NCBI RefSeq assembly: GCF_000218565.1
Contig: NC_015684.1
Location: 2,914,001-2,978,000, forward strand
Source of the DNA: Afipia carboxidovorans OM5
GTDB taxonomy: Bacteria; Pseudomonadota; Alphaproteobacteria; Rhizobiales; Xanthobacteraceae
Direction: 5' to 3'
Length of the DNA stretch: 64,000 nt
Shown here piece after piece: positions 1-7,517 of this stretch (the stretch's first letter is position 1; every line of letters begins with the position of its first letter). The position numbers and the translations under genes were made by a program. The notes beneath the pieces were generated by a model. That model was given only the letters and a program-made list of their open reading frames with translations. It made no database searches and was not told the DNA's origin.

Positions 1-139
1 CGGTGAACGCCAGCATCACGAGGCCGACGCGCGCGCGCGCCTTGGCGGAGCGATCGACGTTGCCATAGAGCAGCGTGCGGACGAGGCGCTGGCGGAACGG
101 TTCGGTCGGTTTTCCGGTCTCGGGCGAAGTCTGGTTCAT
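1..139 (-). CDS. ftsI: Peptidoglycan transpeptidase FtsI (PBP3), N-terminal part only
   Basis: Only the first 46 or so codons are in the window; the gene runs off the left edge. The visible N-terminus begins MNQTSPETGKP and has a basic stretch followed by the start of a hydrophobic segment (GLVMLAF), as expected for the cytoplasmic tail and membrane anchor of a septal penicillin-binding protein. The ATG overlaps the stop of the preceding ftsL gene in an ATGA arrangement, so translation is probably coupled. The identification rests mainly on position directly after rsmH and ftsL, which is the conserved dcw order; the transpeptidase domain itself is not visible. Confidence 0.8.
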   Translation of the reverse strand, partial: MNQTSPETGKPTEPFRQRLVRTLLYGNVDRSAKARARVGLVMLAFT

Positions 140-534
140 TGCGCGCCCTCCCCGGTAGCGGGCGCCGGTGCGGCCGGAATCGAGGCTGTCGTCTCGTCAG
201 GGCTCACCACATCGATCATCGCGCCGATCGGGTCGGTCTCACCCGGCTTGATGAAGCGCGGCGGCCGTGACGGCAGATTCTTCAGGGAGCCGAACTGGTG
301 GCTCTCGACCGGCCGAAGCTGGGTGTGCCGCTCAGCTAGTCCCTGCAACCGCGCGGGCGAGGACAGCGTCGCCCATTCCGCGCGCAGTTGCGCGATCTTG
401 TTGCGCTCCTCGCGAATATCGGCGCGCAGCCGCAACACGCGCTCCGTCCGCACCGTGGAATCGAGCTTGATGCGATAGACATAAGCCGCCGAGATCACCA
501 GCGCGCAGATGACGAGGAAATGGATGATCCTCAC
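136..534 (-). CDS. ftsL: Cell division protein FtsL
   Basis: Small bitopic membrane protein of 132 residues that joins FtsB/FtsQ at the division septum. Residues about 3-20 form one hydrophobic segment, followed by a coiled-coil region (roughly 25-75, rich in Leu, Arg, Glu and Ala: LRADIREERNKIAQLRAEW) in the periplasm and a disordered Pro-rich tail. Length and layout match FtsL, whose sequence is poorly conserved. The gene overlaps the stop of rsmH upstream (531-534) and the start of ftsI downstream, so all three are in one transcript. The call depends as much on context as on sequence. Confidence 0.85.
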   Translation of the reverse strand: MRIIHFLVICALVISAAYVYRIKLDSTVRTERVLRLRADIREERNKIAQLRAEWATLSSPARLQGLAERHTQLRPVESHQFGSLKNLPSRPPRFIKPGETDPIGAMIDVVSPDETTASIPAAPAPATGEGAQ

Positions 535-1532
535 GCGCGGCCCCCCTTCATGACAGTGCGAAGCGTCGGCCAGTCGAAGCTGGTATCCGCATCGTGCGAA
601 GCATTGGCGGTACGCTCGGCCGCGCGCAGTTTCGCCGAACGTGCGCGCGGATTGGCGGCAATCTCGTTCTCGTCAGCGACCACCGGACGCTTGGTCAGGA
701 TCTCGAAGCTCGGCGCGGTGCGCTCGACATCCGGCATGTGGCGTGAACCACCGCCGCGACTGGCGCGCGCGTTGATGAAATTCTTGACGATGCGATCTTC
801 CAGCGAATGGAACGTCACCACGACAAGCCGCCCGCCCGGCTTCAACGTGCGCTCGGAGGCGTGCAGCGCGCTCTGCAATTCGTCGAGCTCTTCATTGACG
901 AAGATGCGCAGCGCCTGAAACGTCCGCGTCGCGGGGTGAATGTCGTTCGGCCGCGTATGCACCACGCTTGCGACGATATCCGCGAGCACCTTCGTGGTGA
1001 GGATCGGCTTCTCCTGCCGCGCCCTGACGATCGCACGCGCCACCGCGCGCGAGTGGCGCTCCTCACCGAAGATATAAATGATGTTGGCGAGGTCCTTTTC
1101 AGAGGCCACGGCGACCACATCGGCCGCGCTCGCGCCCTCCTGCCCCATCCGCATGTCGAGCGGACCGTCCTGACGGAACGAGAAGCCGCGCTCGGCGCGG
1201 TCAAGCTGCATCGACGACACGCCGATATCCATCACGATGCCGTCGACCTGCGGGGCGTTCTGCGACGCGCAGACTTCATCAAGCTGCGAGAAGCGGTCCT
1301 GCACCAGCGTGAGGCGGCCTTCCGCCTGCTCCACGAGATCGAACGCCTCGGCGATTGCCGTGCGGTCGCGGTCGATGCCGATCACGCGCGCACCGGCCAC
1401 AGCGAGAATGCGCCGCGAATAGCCGCCCGCGCCGAAGGTCGCGTCGACATAGATGCCCCCCGCGCGTGGCGCGAGAAACTCCACCGCCTCGCGTCCGAGC
1501 ACCGAGATATGGCGGGAAACGGCTGCGCTCAT
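531..1532 (-). CDS. rsmH: 16S rRNA (cytosine1402-N4)-methyltransferase RsmH (MraW)
   Basis: Methylates N4 of C1402 in 16S rRNA using S-adenosylmethionine. The SAM-binding loop DATFGAGGYS is at residues 30-39, with the acidic strand end GIDRD following, the conserved MDIGVSSMQLD stretch in the middle, and RPNDIHPATRTFQALRI and VVTFHSLEDRIVK near the C-terminus; all are hallmark MraW motifs. The reading frame stays open 68 codons further upstream, but the ATG at 1532 has GAGGAG seven bases before it and gives the family length of 333 residues. First gene of the dcw cluster here; no mraZ precedes it. Confidence 0.95.
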   Translation of the reverse strand: MSAAVSRHISVLGREAVEFLAPRAGGIYVDATFGAGGYSRRILAVAGARVIGIDRDRTAIAEAFDLVEQAEGRLTLVQDRFSQLDEVCASQNAPQVDGIVMDIGVSSMQLDRAERGFSFRQDGPLDMRMGQEGASAADVVAVASEKDLANIIYIFGEERHSRAVARAIVRARQEKPILTTKVLADIVASVVHTRPNDIHPATRTFQALRIFVNEELDELQSALHASERTLKPGGRLVVVTFHSLEDRIVKNFINARASRGGGSRHMPDVERTAPSFEILTKRPVVADENEIAANPRARSAKLRAAERTANASHDADTSFDWPTLRTVMKGGRA

Positions 1533-2029
1533 GCCGCGCTCCTCACCCGGAGACAACGATTCTGCGCCGCCTGCATTTCCATGCGCGTGCGCGATAGCCT
1601 GTCCGACCGCTCGCCTATCCGCGACCCGCTCCGGAGAGGCGTCGTGAGCGAGGCTCCGTTGGGATGGCGTGGGTCGAGCATGGATCGGGCGCACCGGGGG
1701 AACCGCAATCGATACAAAAGAGGCGCGGTTCTTCACCCTTCAGTAGCGGTAATTATCGTTAAGGAATGGTTGATGCGGCCGGATGCGCCCGCCGATCTTC
1801 GCATGAGACGACTCTGGAGCCCGCGCGTGACGCGTCGGCTCCGTCATGTGGATAAGTCGGGCCTGCGATTGCCCCGCGCAGCACCGGGGCGCGATAGTGA
1901 GGGTTCCGCGACCCCGGTCGCGCTCTTGCCTCGTTTGGTTGTCACATCATGTCGCTTCAGTCGTTCGCGTCCACTGGATTCGCTTCTCGCCGCGAGCGGC
2001 TGCCGTCTCTACCCGGACAGCAAGTCGAC
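1533..2029. other. Divergent intergenic region between rsmH and the amidase gene
   Basis: About 500 bases between two divergent genes. It must hold the promoters for the division cluster (minus) and the amidase (plus). Open frames run into it from both sides, but they lack ribosome sites and family similarity, so I read them as extensions. An A+T-richer stretch near 1748-1770 (aattatcgttaaggaatgg) is the best candidate promoter area for the division genes. No mraZ-like gene, RNA or repeat was seen. Confidence 0.4.
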
Positions 2030-2824
2030 ATGCCAAGCTTCACCCCGGATTCCTCCGTCGTTTCCGACGTCCGGCCGTCTCCGAATTTCAACGAGCGCAA
2101 GGCAAACCGCCAGCCCGACATGATCGTGCTGCACTATACGGGCATGTCGAGCGCGGCCGGCGCGCTGAAAAAACTTTGCACCGCCGGCACCGAAACCTCC
2201 GCCCATTACGTCGTGATGGAAGACGGCAACATCATTCAGTGCGTGCGCGAGAACGACCGCGCCTGGCATGCCGGTTCGGCTTCGTGGAACGGCGACAACG
2301 ACATCAACTCCGCCTCGATCGGCATCCAGATCGTCAATCCCGGCCACGATCTCGGCTATCCGGATTTTCCCTTACGGCAGGTCGCGGCGGTGATCGCGCT
2401 CTGCAAGGGCATCATGCTGCGGCGGAAGGTGCCGAAGCATCGCGTGCTCGGCCATGCCGACGTCGCGCCCGCGCGGCGGAAAGACCCGGGCGAGAAGTTC
2501 CCGTGGCGGTTGCTCGCCGATTCCGGCGTCGGGCATTTCGTCGAGCCCGCGCCGATCATGAACGGCGACCGCAAGCTCCTCGGCACTGCCAGCGAGGAGA
2601 TCATGTCGCTGCAGCGCGCGCTGATCCGCTACGGCTATCCGGTGCTGCCGACCGGCCAGTATGACGGCGTCACCATGGATGGGGTCGCGGCGTTCCAGCG
2701 CCACTTCCGTCCCGAACGGGTCGATGGCATCGCCGATCAGTCGACGCTGACGACGCTGCGCAATCTGCTCGAGACGCTGTCGTCCGAACAGGACCAGAGC
2801 GCGCCCGCCACCGCGTCGTTCTGA
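2030..2824 (+). CDS. N-acetylmuramoyl-L-alanine amidase, AmiD/AmpD type with peptidoglycan-binding domain
   Basis: Cleaves the bond between N-acetylmuramic acid and the stem peptide. The Amidase_2 domain spans about residues 15-180 with the zinc ligands in LHYTGM, the SAHYVV strand, and the HADVAPARRKDPGEKFPW loop typical of AmiD/AmpD enzymes. A PG_binding_1 domain follows (about 190-255: SLQRALIRYGYPV...DGVTMDGVAAFQRHFRPERVDG). No clear signal peptide is visible, so a cytoplasmic muropeptide-recycling role is possible, although the added binding domain is more like AmiD. The frame is open to an ATG at 1949; the ATG at 2030 is chosen because conserved sequence starts just after it. Confidence 0.88.
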   Translation: MPSFTPDSSVVSDVRPSPNFNERKANRQPDMIVLHYTGMSSAAGALKKLCTAGTETSAHYVVMEDGNIIQCVRENDRAWHAGSASWNGDNDINSASIGIQIVNPGHDLGYPDFPLRQVAAVIALCKGIMLRRKVPKHRVLGHADVAPARRKDPGEKFPWRLLADSGVGHFVEPAPIMNGDRKLLGTASEEIMSLQRALIRYGYPVLPTGQYDGVTMDGVAAFQRHFRPERVDGIADQSTLTTLRNLLETLSSEQDQSAPATASF

Positions 2825-2917
2825 TCTCCCTCCCGCCTGCACTCGCCGCCCGAATGCCCCTGACGGATTTTGCCGCCGCGCCTTGACGTTGGCAGGCGAA
2901 ACCGTCATCTCAATCCC

Positions 2918-3341
2918 GTCAGTCGGCCGGACGGCCGCTCTTGCAGGATCGAAAGGTCGCAAGGGAGGAAAGTCCGGGCTCCATCGACATACGGTGCCGG
3001 ATAACATCCGGCGAAGGCGACTTCAGGGAAAGTGCCACAGAGAACGAACCGCCACGCCCCCGCAAGGGTGGCTCGGTAAGGGTGAAAAGGTGCGGTAAGA
3101 GCGCACCGCGTCTCCGGCAACGGAGGCGGCATGGCAAACCCCACCGGGAGCAAAACCGAATAGGGACGGCACAGCGGAAAGTTCGTCTTCGGACGATAAC
3201 CCCGCGGGGTCATGTCGGACCCGCCGTCCGGGTAGGTTGCTTGAGGCGCGCAGCAATCCGCGTCCCAGAGGAATGGCCGTCACGTCTGCATGGTGCGAAC
3301 CGTGCAGGCCCTCCAGAACCCGGCTTACAGGCTGGCTGACA
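2918..3341 (+). ncRNA. rnpB: RNase P RNA (bacterial type A)
   Basis: Catalytic RNA that matures the 5' ends of tRNAs. The 5' region contains the near-universal core GAGGAAAGTCCGGGCTCC (around 2965-2984) and the 3' region has the matching agaacccggcttacaggc (about 3315-3332). The terminal helix P1 is formed by gtcagtcggcc at 2918 and ggctggctgac ending near 3340, with G-U pairs. Internal stretches such as acagagaacgaaccgcc and ggtaagggtgaaa fit the P7-P11 core. The frames overlapping it are chance shadows. Ends are set by P1 pairing, so a few bases of error are possible. Confidence 0.95.
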
Positions 3342-3345
3342 TCCG

Positions 3346-3400
3346 CATCGCGGCTCGCCGCGATGACACATGAGGGGTCCGGCGCAATTGCCGGACCCTT
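3346..3400 (+). terminator. Hairpins ending rnpB
   Basis: Two perfect hairpins in series: catcgcgg/ccgcgatg (3346-3365, CTCG loop) and gggtccggc/gccggaccc (3375-3398, six-base loop), the second followed by a short TT-CGCC-ATTTCT stretch. They lie just past the RNase P RNA and before the end of the convergent emrB gene, so they may stop transcription from both sides. Confidence 0.65.
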
Positions 3401-3430
3401 CGCCATTTCTGCATCTCTATTTTGCGCATC

Positions 3431-5017
3431 TCAATGCGCCTCGGCGGCCCCGGCGCCGGGCTGCGGCCGCTTCACGACGATAACGAGCACGCTCAGGCCG
3501 ATATAGAAGATCGTCAGCAGATAGAACGCGTCCGCATAGCCCATCACCGCCGCCTGCTGGTGCACGCGCTGCCACAGCACCTTGAGTGCCATCAGTTGCG
3601 CATCGCCCTGCCCCTGGAAACGCTGCGTCAGCGAATTCAACATTTCAACAGCGCTGGCGTTGCCCCAGTTCACCACGTCATGCAGACGCGAGATGTGAAG
3701 GTCGGTGCGATCGTTCAGTACCGTGTTGATGAGCGCAAGGCCGACCGCGCCGCCGAGGTTGCGGGTGAGATTGAACAGGCCGGACGCGTTCTTCATCCGC
3801 TCCGGCGGCAGCGTGCCGAGCGCGATATTGTTCACCGGAATCATCGCCAGCATGATGCCGATCCCGCGGAAGATCTGCGGCCACACCAATTCGTAGAAAT
3901 CGTACTGCGAGGTGATCCACGTCATCTGCCAGGTGCTGAGCGCGAAGATCAGAAGCCCGGCGCCGATCATGTAGCGCGGATCGACCTTGGTGGTCATGCG
4001 CCCGACGATGGGCGCGGCCAGAAACATCGCAAGGCCCGAGACGAACATGGTCTCGCCGATCATCAGCGGATTGTAGCCGCGGATTTCCGCGAGATAGCGC
4101 GGATAGATGTAGGTCATGCCGTAGAGGCCGATGCCGACGCAGAACGAAAAGATGCTGCCGATCGCGAAATTGCGGTTGGCGAAAGCGCGGATATCGACGA
4201 TCGGCTCCTTCGCGGTCAGCACGCGATAGAAGAACGCCACGGTCGAGACGGCGCAGACGACGCCCATGATCGCCACCGACTCGTCCTCGAACCACTGATA
4301 TTGCGGTCCCTCCTCCAGCACATATTCGAGCGAGCCGAGAAAGCCCGCCATCGCCGCGAAGCCGAACCAGTCGAAGTGATCGAGCAGTGCGAAATTCGGC
4401 TTGTCGAAATCCACCAGCGCGAGCACGCCGAGCGTGATGCCGATGCCGGGCAGCACGTTGATGAAGAACAGCCAGTGCCACGAGGAGATATCGGTGATGT
4501 AGCCGCCGACCGTGGGACCGATAGTCGGCGCGAGCGTCGCCACCAGACCGATCGCCGGCGTCACGATCGACATCTTGCTGCGCGGAAACACGGTGTAGGC
4601 CGAGGCGAACACGGTCGGGATCATGCCCGCGCCGAGGAAGCCCTGCACCGCGCGCCACAGGATCATCTGATCGATGTTCGACGTCAGGCCGCACATGAAG
4701 CTCGACGCGGTGAAGCCCGCCGCCGAGATCGCGAACAGAAGCCGGGTGCCGAATGCGCGCGACAGGAAGCCCGACAGCGGAATCGCGATCACTTCGGCGA
4801 TCAGATAGGCGGTCTGCACCCACGACACTTCGGTCGCCGATGCCGAGAGGCCCGCCTGAATCTCCGACAGCGATGCCGAGACGATCTGGATATCCAGGAT
4901 CGACATGAACATGCCGAAGATCATGATCAGGAACGCGATCATCCGCCGCGCCGGAACGGTCTCCGATGCGGGTTCAGCGGCGGACGACGAACCGAGTGTG
5001 CCGGATGCAGCGCTCAT
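3431..5017 (-). CDS. emrB: DHA2-family multidrug efflux permease EmrB
   Basis: Proton-driven inner-membrane exporter of 528 residues, expected to have 14 transmembrane helices (EmrB/QacA family). The first helices contain MIFGMFMSILDIQIVSASLSEI, including the D-x-x-I-V motif D1, and the WVQTAYLIAEVIAIPLSGFLSRAFGTR loop between helices 2 and 3 is the MFS motif A. GPTVGGYITD (about residues 165-175) is the antiporter motif C of drug exporters. It lies 18 bases after emrA, the adaptor gene, in the same operon; together with an outer-membrane TolC-like protein (not in this window) they would export drugs out of the cell. The substrate cannot be told from sequence. Confidence 0.92.
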   Translation of the reverse strand: MSAASGTLGSSSAAEPASETVPARRMIAFLIMIFGMFMSILDIQIVSASLSEIQAGLSASATEVSWVQTAYLIAEVIAIPLSGFLSRAFGTRLLFAISAAGFTASSFMCGLTSNIDQMILWRAVQGFLGAGMIPTVFASAYTVFPRSKMSIVTPAIGLVATLAPTIGPTVGGYITDISSWHWLFFINVLPGIGITLGVLALVDFDKPNFALLDHFDWFGFAAMAGFLGSLEYVLEEGPQYQWFEDESVAIMGVVCAVSTVAFFYRVLTAKEPIVDIRAFANRNFAIGSIFSFCVGIGLYGMTYIYPRYLAEIRGYNPLMIGETMFVSGLAMFLAAPIVGRMTTKVDPRYMIGAGLLIFALSTWQMTWITSQYDFYELVWPQIFRGIGIMLAMIPVNNIALGTLPPERMKNASGLFNLTRNLGGAVGLALINTVLNDRTDLHISRLHDVVNWGNASAVEMLNSLTQRFQGQGDAQLMALKVLWQRVHQQAAVMGYADAFYLLTIFYIGLSVLVIVVKRPQPGAGAAEAH

Positions 5018-5035
5018 GCGCGGGCTCCGCGACCT

Positions 5036-6286
5036 TTACTTCACCTCAGCAACGGCGTGCCGGGTGAGCTTGCGGGTATCGACTTCGACCTCGACCGACA
5101 TGCCGGCCCGCAGCAGGTTTTCCTGCGCAACGGATTTCGGCACGCGGATGCGCACCGGCAGGCGCTGCACGATCTTGGTGAAATTGCCGGTGGCGTTATC
5201 CGGCGGCAGCAGCGTGAACACCGAGCCCGACGCAGGCGACAGGCTCTCGACGGTGCCGACGATATCGCGGCCCTTCACGGCGTCGACGCTGATGTGCACC
5301 GGCTGTCCGGGCCGGATGCGCGCAAGCTGGGTTTCCTTGAAGTTGGCATCGATGAACACATCATCGAGCGGCACGACATTGGCGAGCCGCTGGCCCACCT
5401 GAATATTGTCGCCCGCATTGACGATACGGTTGGAGAACACGCCATCGATCGGCGCGCGAATGGTGGTGAACGAGAGATCGCGCTCGGCCTTCGCCAGCGC
5501 GGTCTTGAGTTCACCGAGCTGGCCTTCGGCCTCCGCCTGCTGTGCCTTGATGACATCGACCTGCGCCTGCGCGGCATCGAGGCTCGCCTGCCCGCCCTGA
5601 ACCGAGGCGACCGCCTGGTCGCGCGTCGCTTGCGCCTGATCGAACGCCGCCTTCGAGGCGAAACCCTTCTCGTTCAACTGACTCTGCCGGGAGAAATCCG
5701 CTTCCGCGCGCTTGGCGGCAGCCTGCGCGGAATCGAGTTGCGCCTGCGCCTGCTCGACCGCGCTCTGCTGCGCAACGGCCTGCCGGGCGATGCGCTTGAT
5801 GGTCGCTTCCTGCGTCGCGATCCTGGCGCGGGCATTGTCGACTGCGATCCGGTAATCGCCGTCGTCGATCTGGAACAACAGATCGCCTGCCTTCACATGC
5901 GTATTGTCGGCAACCGCGATCTTCGAAAGATAACCAGCCGCGCGCGCACCCAGCATCGTGTTGTTGGCACGGACATAAGCGTCGTCGGTCGAAATCATGA
6001 AGCGGCCGATTTCGAAATAGTAGGCGCCGAACGCAGCCAGCGCGAGGGCAAGCAAAACGCCAGCACCCGCCATGATCTTCTGGCGGCGGCCGAGCCGTCC
6101 CCAGCGCGAGGCTGCCGCGCCATCCGCCGCCGGCGCATCGGGCGCCACCTCTGGTGCCTCGGAGGTCCGGCGTGCTCTCACCTCCTCGAGCCGCGACGGC
6201 GCGGCGGAGGGGGCATCCTCCTCCCGCGCGTCGAGGTCGGCATCAAAGGCGGCTTTACGGACGGCTGATTGCTCGCGATGGGCCAT
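5036..6286 (-). CDS. emrA: Membrane fusion (HlyD-family) adaptor EmrA
   Basis: Periplasmic adaptor of 416 residues linking EmrB to an outer-membrane channel. A cytoplasmic N-terminus of about 65 residues is followed by one membrane helix (IMAGAGVLLALALAAFGAYYF), then a biotinyl-lipoyl-like half (VRANNTMLGARAAGYLSKIAVADNTHVKAGD), a long alpha-helical hairpin rich in Ala and Gln (about 140-265), the second lipoyl half (FTTIRAPIDGVFSNRIVNAGDNI) and a beta-barrel domain. The N-terminal 65 residues are longer and more Ala/Glu-rich than in E. coli EmrA. The start ATG lies 18 bases from the nearer TetR palindrome, so repressor binding would block its transcription. Confidence 0.92.
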   Translation of the reverse strand: MAHREQSAVRKAAFDADLDAREEDAPSAAPSRLEEVRARRTSEAPEVAPDAPAADGAAASRWGRLGRRQKIMAGAGVLLALALAAFGAYYFEIGRFMISTDDAYVRANNTMLGARAAGYLSKIAVADNTHVKAGDLLFQIDDGDYRIAVDNARARIATQEATIKRIARQAVAQQSAVEQAQAQLDSAQAAAKRAEADFSRQSQLNEKGFASKAAFDQAQATRDQAVASVQGGQASLDAAQAQVDVIKAQQAEAEGQLGELKTALAKAERDLSFTTIRAPIDGVFSNRIVNAGDNIQVGQRLANVVPLDDVFIDANFKETQLARIRPGQPVHISVDAVKGRDIVGTVESLSPASGSVFTLLPPDNATGNFTKIVQRLPVRIRVPKSVAQENLLRAGMSVEVEVDTRKLTRHAVAEVK

Positions 6287-6303
6287 GTGGGGAAACCCTT
6301 TAA

Positions 6304-6322
6304 TGACCGAACGGTTCGGTCA
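6304..6322. promoter_or_regulatory. TetR-type operator 1 (perfect palindrome)
   Basis: tgaccgaacggttcggtca is a perfect 19-base palindrome about a central G, between emrA and the divergent TetR gene. The half-site tgaccgaac occurs again in the second palindrome 34 bases away (centre to centre), a classic arrangement for autoregulated TetR repressors of efflux pumps. Binding by the neighbouring regulator is inferred. Confidence 0.75.
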
Positions 6323-6331
6323 TGGCACATC

Positions 6332-6362
6332 TAATATTGACCGAACGGTTCGGTCAATATTA
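6332..6362. promoter_or_regulatory. TetR-type operator 2 (31-base perfect palindrome)
   Basis: The same core tgaccgaacggttcggtca is extended on both sides by taatat/atatta, giving a perfect palindrome of 31 bases centred at 6347. Its AT-rich flanks could overlap the -10 region of one or both divergent promoters, so occupancy would shut both genes. Confidence 0.75.
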
Positions 6363-6426
6363 GATAGAAAGATAGGGCCACACAATTTTGCGAGCAAAGC
6401 GGCCTTCAAAGGTTAAGACTGGTCCC

Positions 6427-7053
6427 ATGATTCCGAGCCCACCGCCCCTCCCCGCGAACGACGAAGACAGCGCCAAGCGCCGTCAGATCGTCGAGGGTGC
6501 GCGCAAGGTGTTCCGGGAACTCGGGTTCGATGCCGCAAGCATGGGCGAGATCGCCAAGGCGGCCGGCGTCTCCAAGGGCACTCTCTACGTCTATTTCGCC
6601 GACAAGCTGGCGCTGTTCGGCGCCATCGTGACCTGCGAGCTCCGCGAACAGGGCATCGACAAGCTCACCATCGACCCGACCGAAGCGCCTGAAGCCACGC
6701 TGCAGAAATTCGGCCAGAGCTACATGGAGATGCTGTGCCGCCCGACCGGCGGTTCCACCATCCGCACCATGATGTCGATCGCCGAACGCATGCCGGAACT
6801 GGGGCGGCGGTATTATGAAAGTGTCCCGGCCGCGTGGCTCGGCCGGCTCGCGGATTACCTCCGGATCCAGGTTGCCAACGGCGCGCTTGCAATTGACGAT
6901 TGCGACCTCGCAGCGGCGCAGTTTATGCTCTCCTGCCAAGCTACATTGTTCCTACCATTCATCTTCCAGGTCACGCCCGCACCGAGTAGCGAGCGGATTG
7001 CCGATGTGGTGGCGAGTGCGACGCGGATGTTCCTCGCCGCCTATCGCCGCTGA
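6427..7053 (+). CDS. TetR-family transcriptional repressor of the emrAB operon
   Basis: Protein of 208 residues. The helix-turn-helix region is at about residues 20-62 (RRQIVEGARKVFRELGF...GEIAKAAGVSKGTLYVYFADK), the canonical TetR N-terminal domain ending in YVYF-x-DK; the C-terminal part is the ligand and dimer domain (AefR-like/TetR_C). It is transcribed away from emrAB, with two matching palindromes between the genes, so it very likely represses both emrAB and itself and is released by a pump substrate. The open frame starts at a TTG at 6388, inside the region just past operator 2; the ATG at 6427 is preferred although its ribosome site is weak. Confidence 0.85.
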   Translation: MIPSPPPLPANDEDSAKRRQIVEGARKVFRELGFDAASMGEIAKAAGVSKGTLYVYFADKLALFGAIVTCELREQGIDKLTIDPTEAPEATLQKFGQSYMEMLCRPTGGSTIRTMMSIAERMPELGRRYYESVPAAWLGRLADYLRIQVANGALAIDDCDLAAAQFMLSCQATLFLPFIFQVTPAPSSERIADVVASATRMFLAAYRR

Positions 7054-7198
7054 ACTATCTGCACACGAGGGTTTTATCCCACGCTGGACGGTCATATACG
7101 GAAGTGGAATACGCGGAAATCTCGCCTGTCCGGCCTGACGTCCTGCCTGAAATTCGGCCTCTTCATGAGAGGCTCCTGAACATCGCGGGAGTATCCCG

Positions 7199-7357
7199 AT
7201 GAAGCCGCTGACATGGTCCGAATTCTCGAGGATCTTCCTCGCAGCGCTGATCGCGGCAGTGCTGCTCAACGTCGCCCGGAATAATTACTCGCAGGCCTCT
7301 GCAAAATGGTTGTCCGCGCCGGTCATGCTCGACCCGACCACGCAGATGAGCCCATAA
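7199..7357 (+). CDS. Small single-pass membrane protein, 52 residues
   Basis: Begins MKPLTWSEFSRIF and has one hydrophobic segment (LAALIAAVLLNVA, about residues 14-26), then a polar tail ending in TTQMSP. GGGAG lies seven bases before the ATG. It sits in the gap between the TetR gene and an inverted-repeat element, and no longer gene on either strand explains this stretch. I do not recognise a family. It could be chance, but codon use is similar to its neighbours and the ribosome site is good. Confidence 0.45.
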   Translation: MKPLTWSEFSRIFLAALIAAVLLNVARNNYSQASAKWLSAPVMLDPTTQMSP

Positions 7358-7368
7358 CGGCAACCTGC

Positions 7369-7486
7369 CGTCATTGCGAGAAGCGAAGCGACGAAGCAAT
7401 CCAGAGCGCCCCCTCCCTAACCCTCCCCCGCAAGCGGGGGAGGGAATGAGAAAAGGCTAGATTGCTTCGCCATGCTCGCAATGACG
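7369..7486. repeat. Inverted-repeat element with cgtcattgcgag ends (MITE/REP-like)
   Basis: A 118-base element bounded by cgtcattgcgag (7369-7380) and its exact reverse complement ctcgcaatgacg (7475-7486). Inside each end lies a second complementary block (gaagcaat / attgcttc), and in the centre ccctcccccgc/gcgggggaggg (7421-7444) makes a strong GC hairpin. Such ends are common intergenic repeats in Bradyrhizobium-like genomes from my general knowledge. The whole could fold as one long hairpin in RNA and lies just downstream of the extensin-like gene's stop, so it may also end that transcript. Confidence 0.75.
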
Positions 7487-7517
7487 AGAGAAAATCTCGA
7501 TTCCACTAACCGCCGCC

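Noticed and set aside
3422..6268. Very long plus-strand open frame opposite emrB and emrA
   Set aside because: It is rich in Arg, His and Glu and has no domain; it is the antisense of two clear efflux genes and reflects GC-rich codon use.
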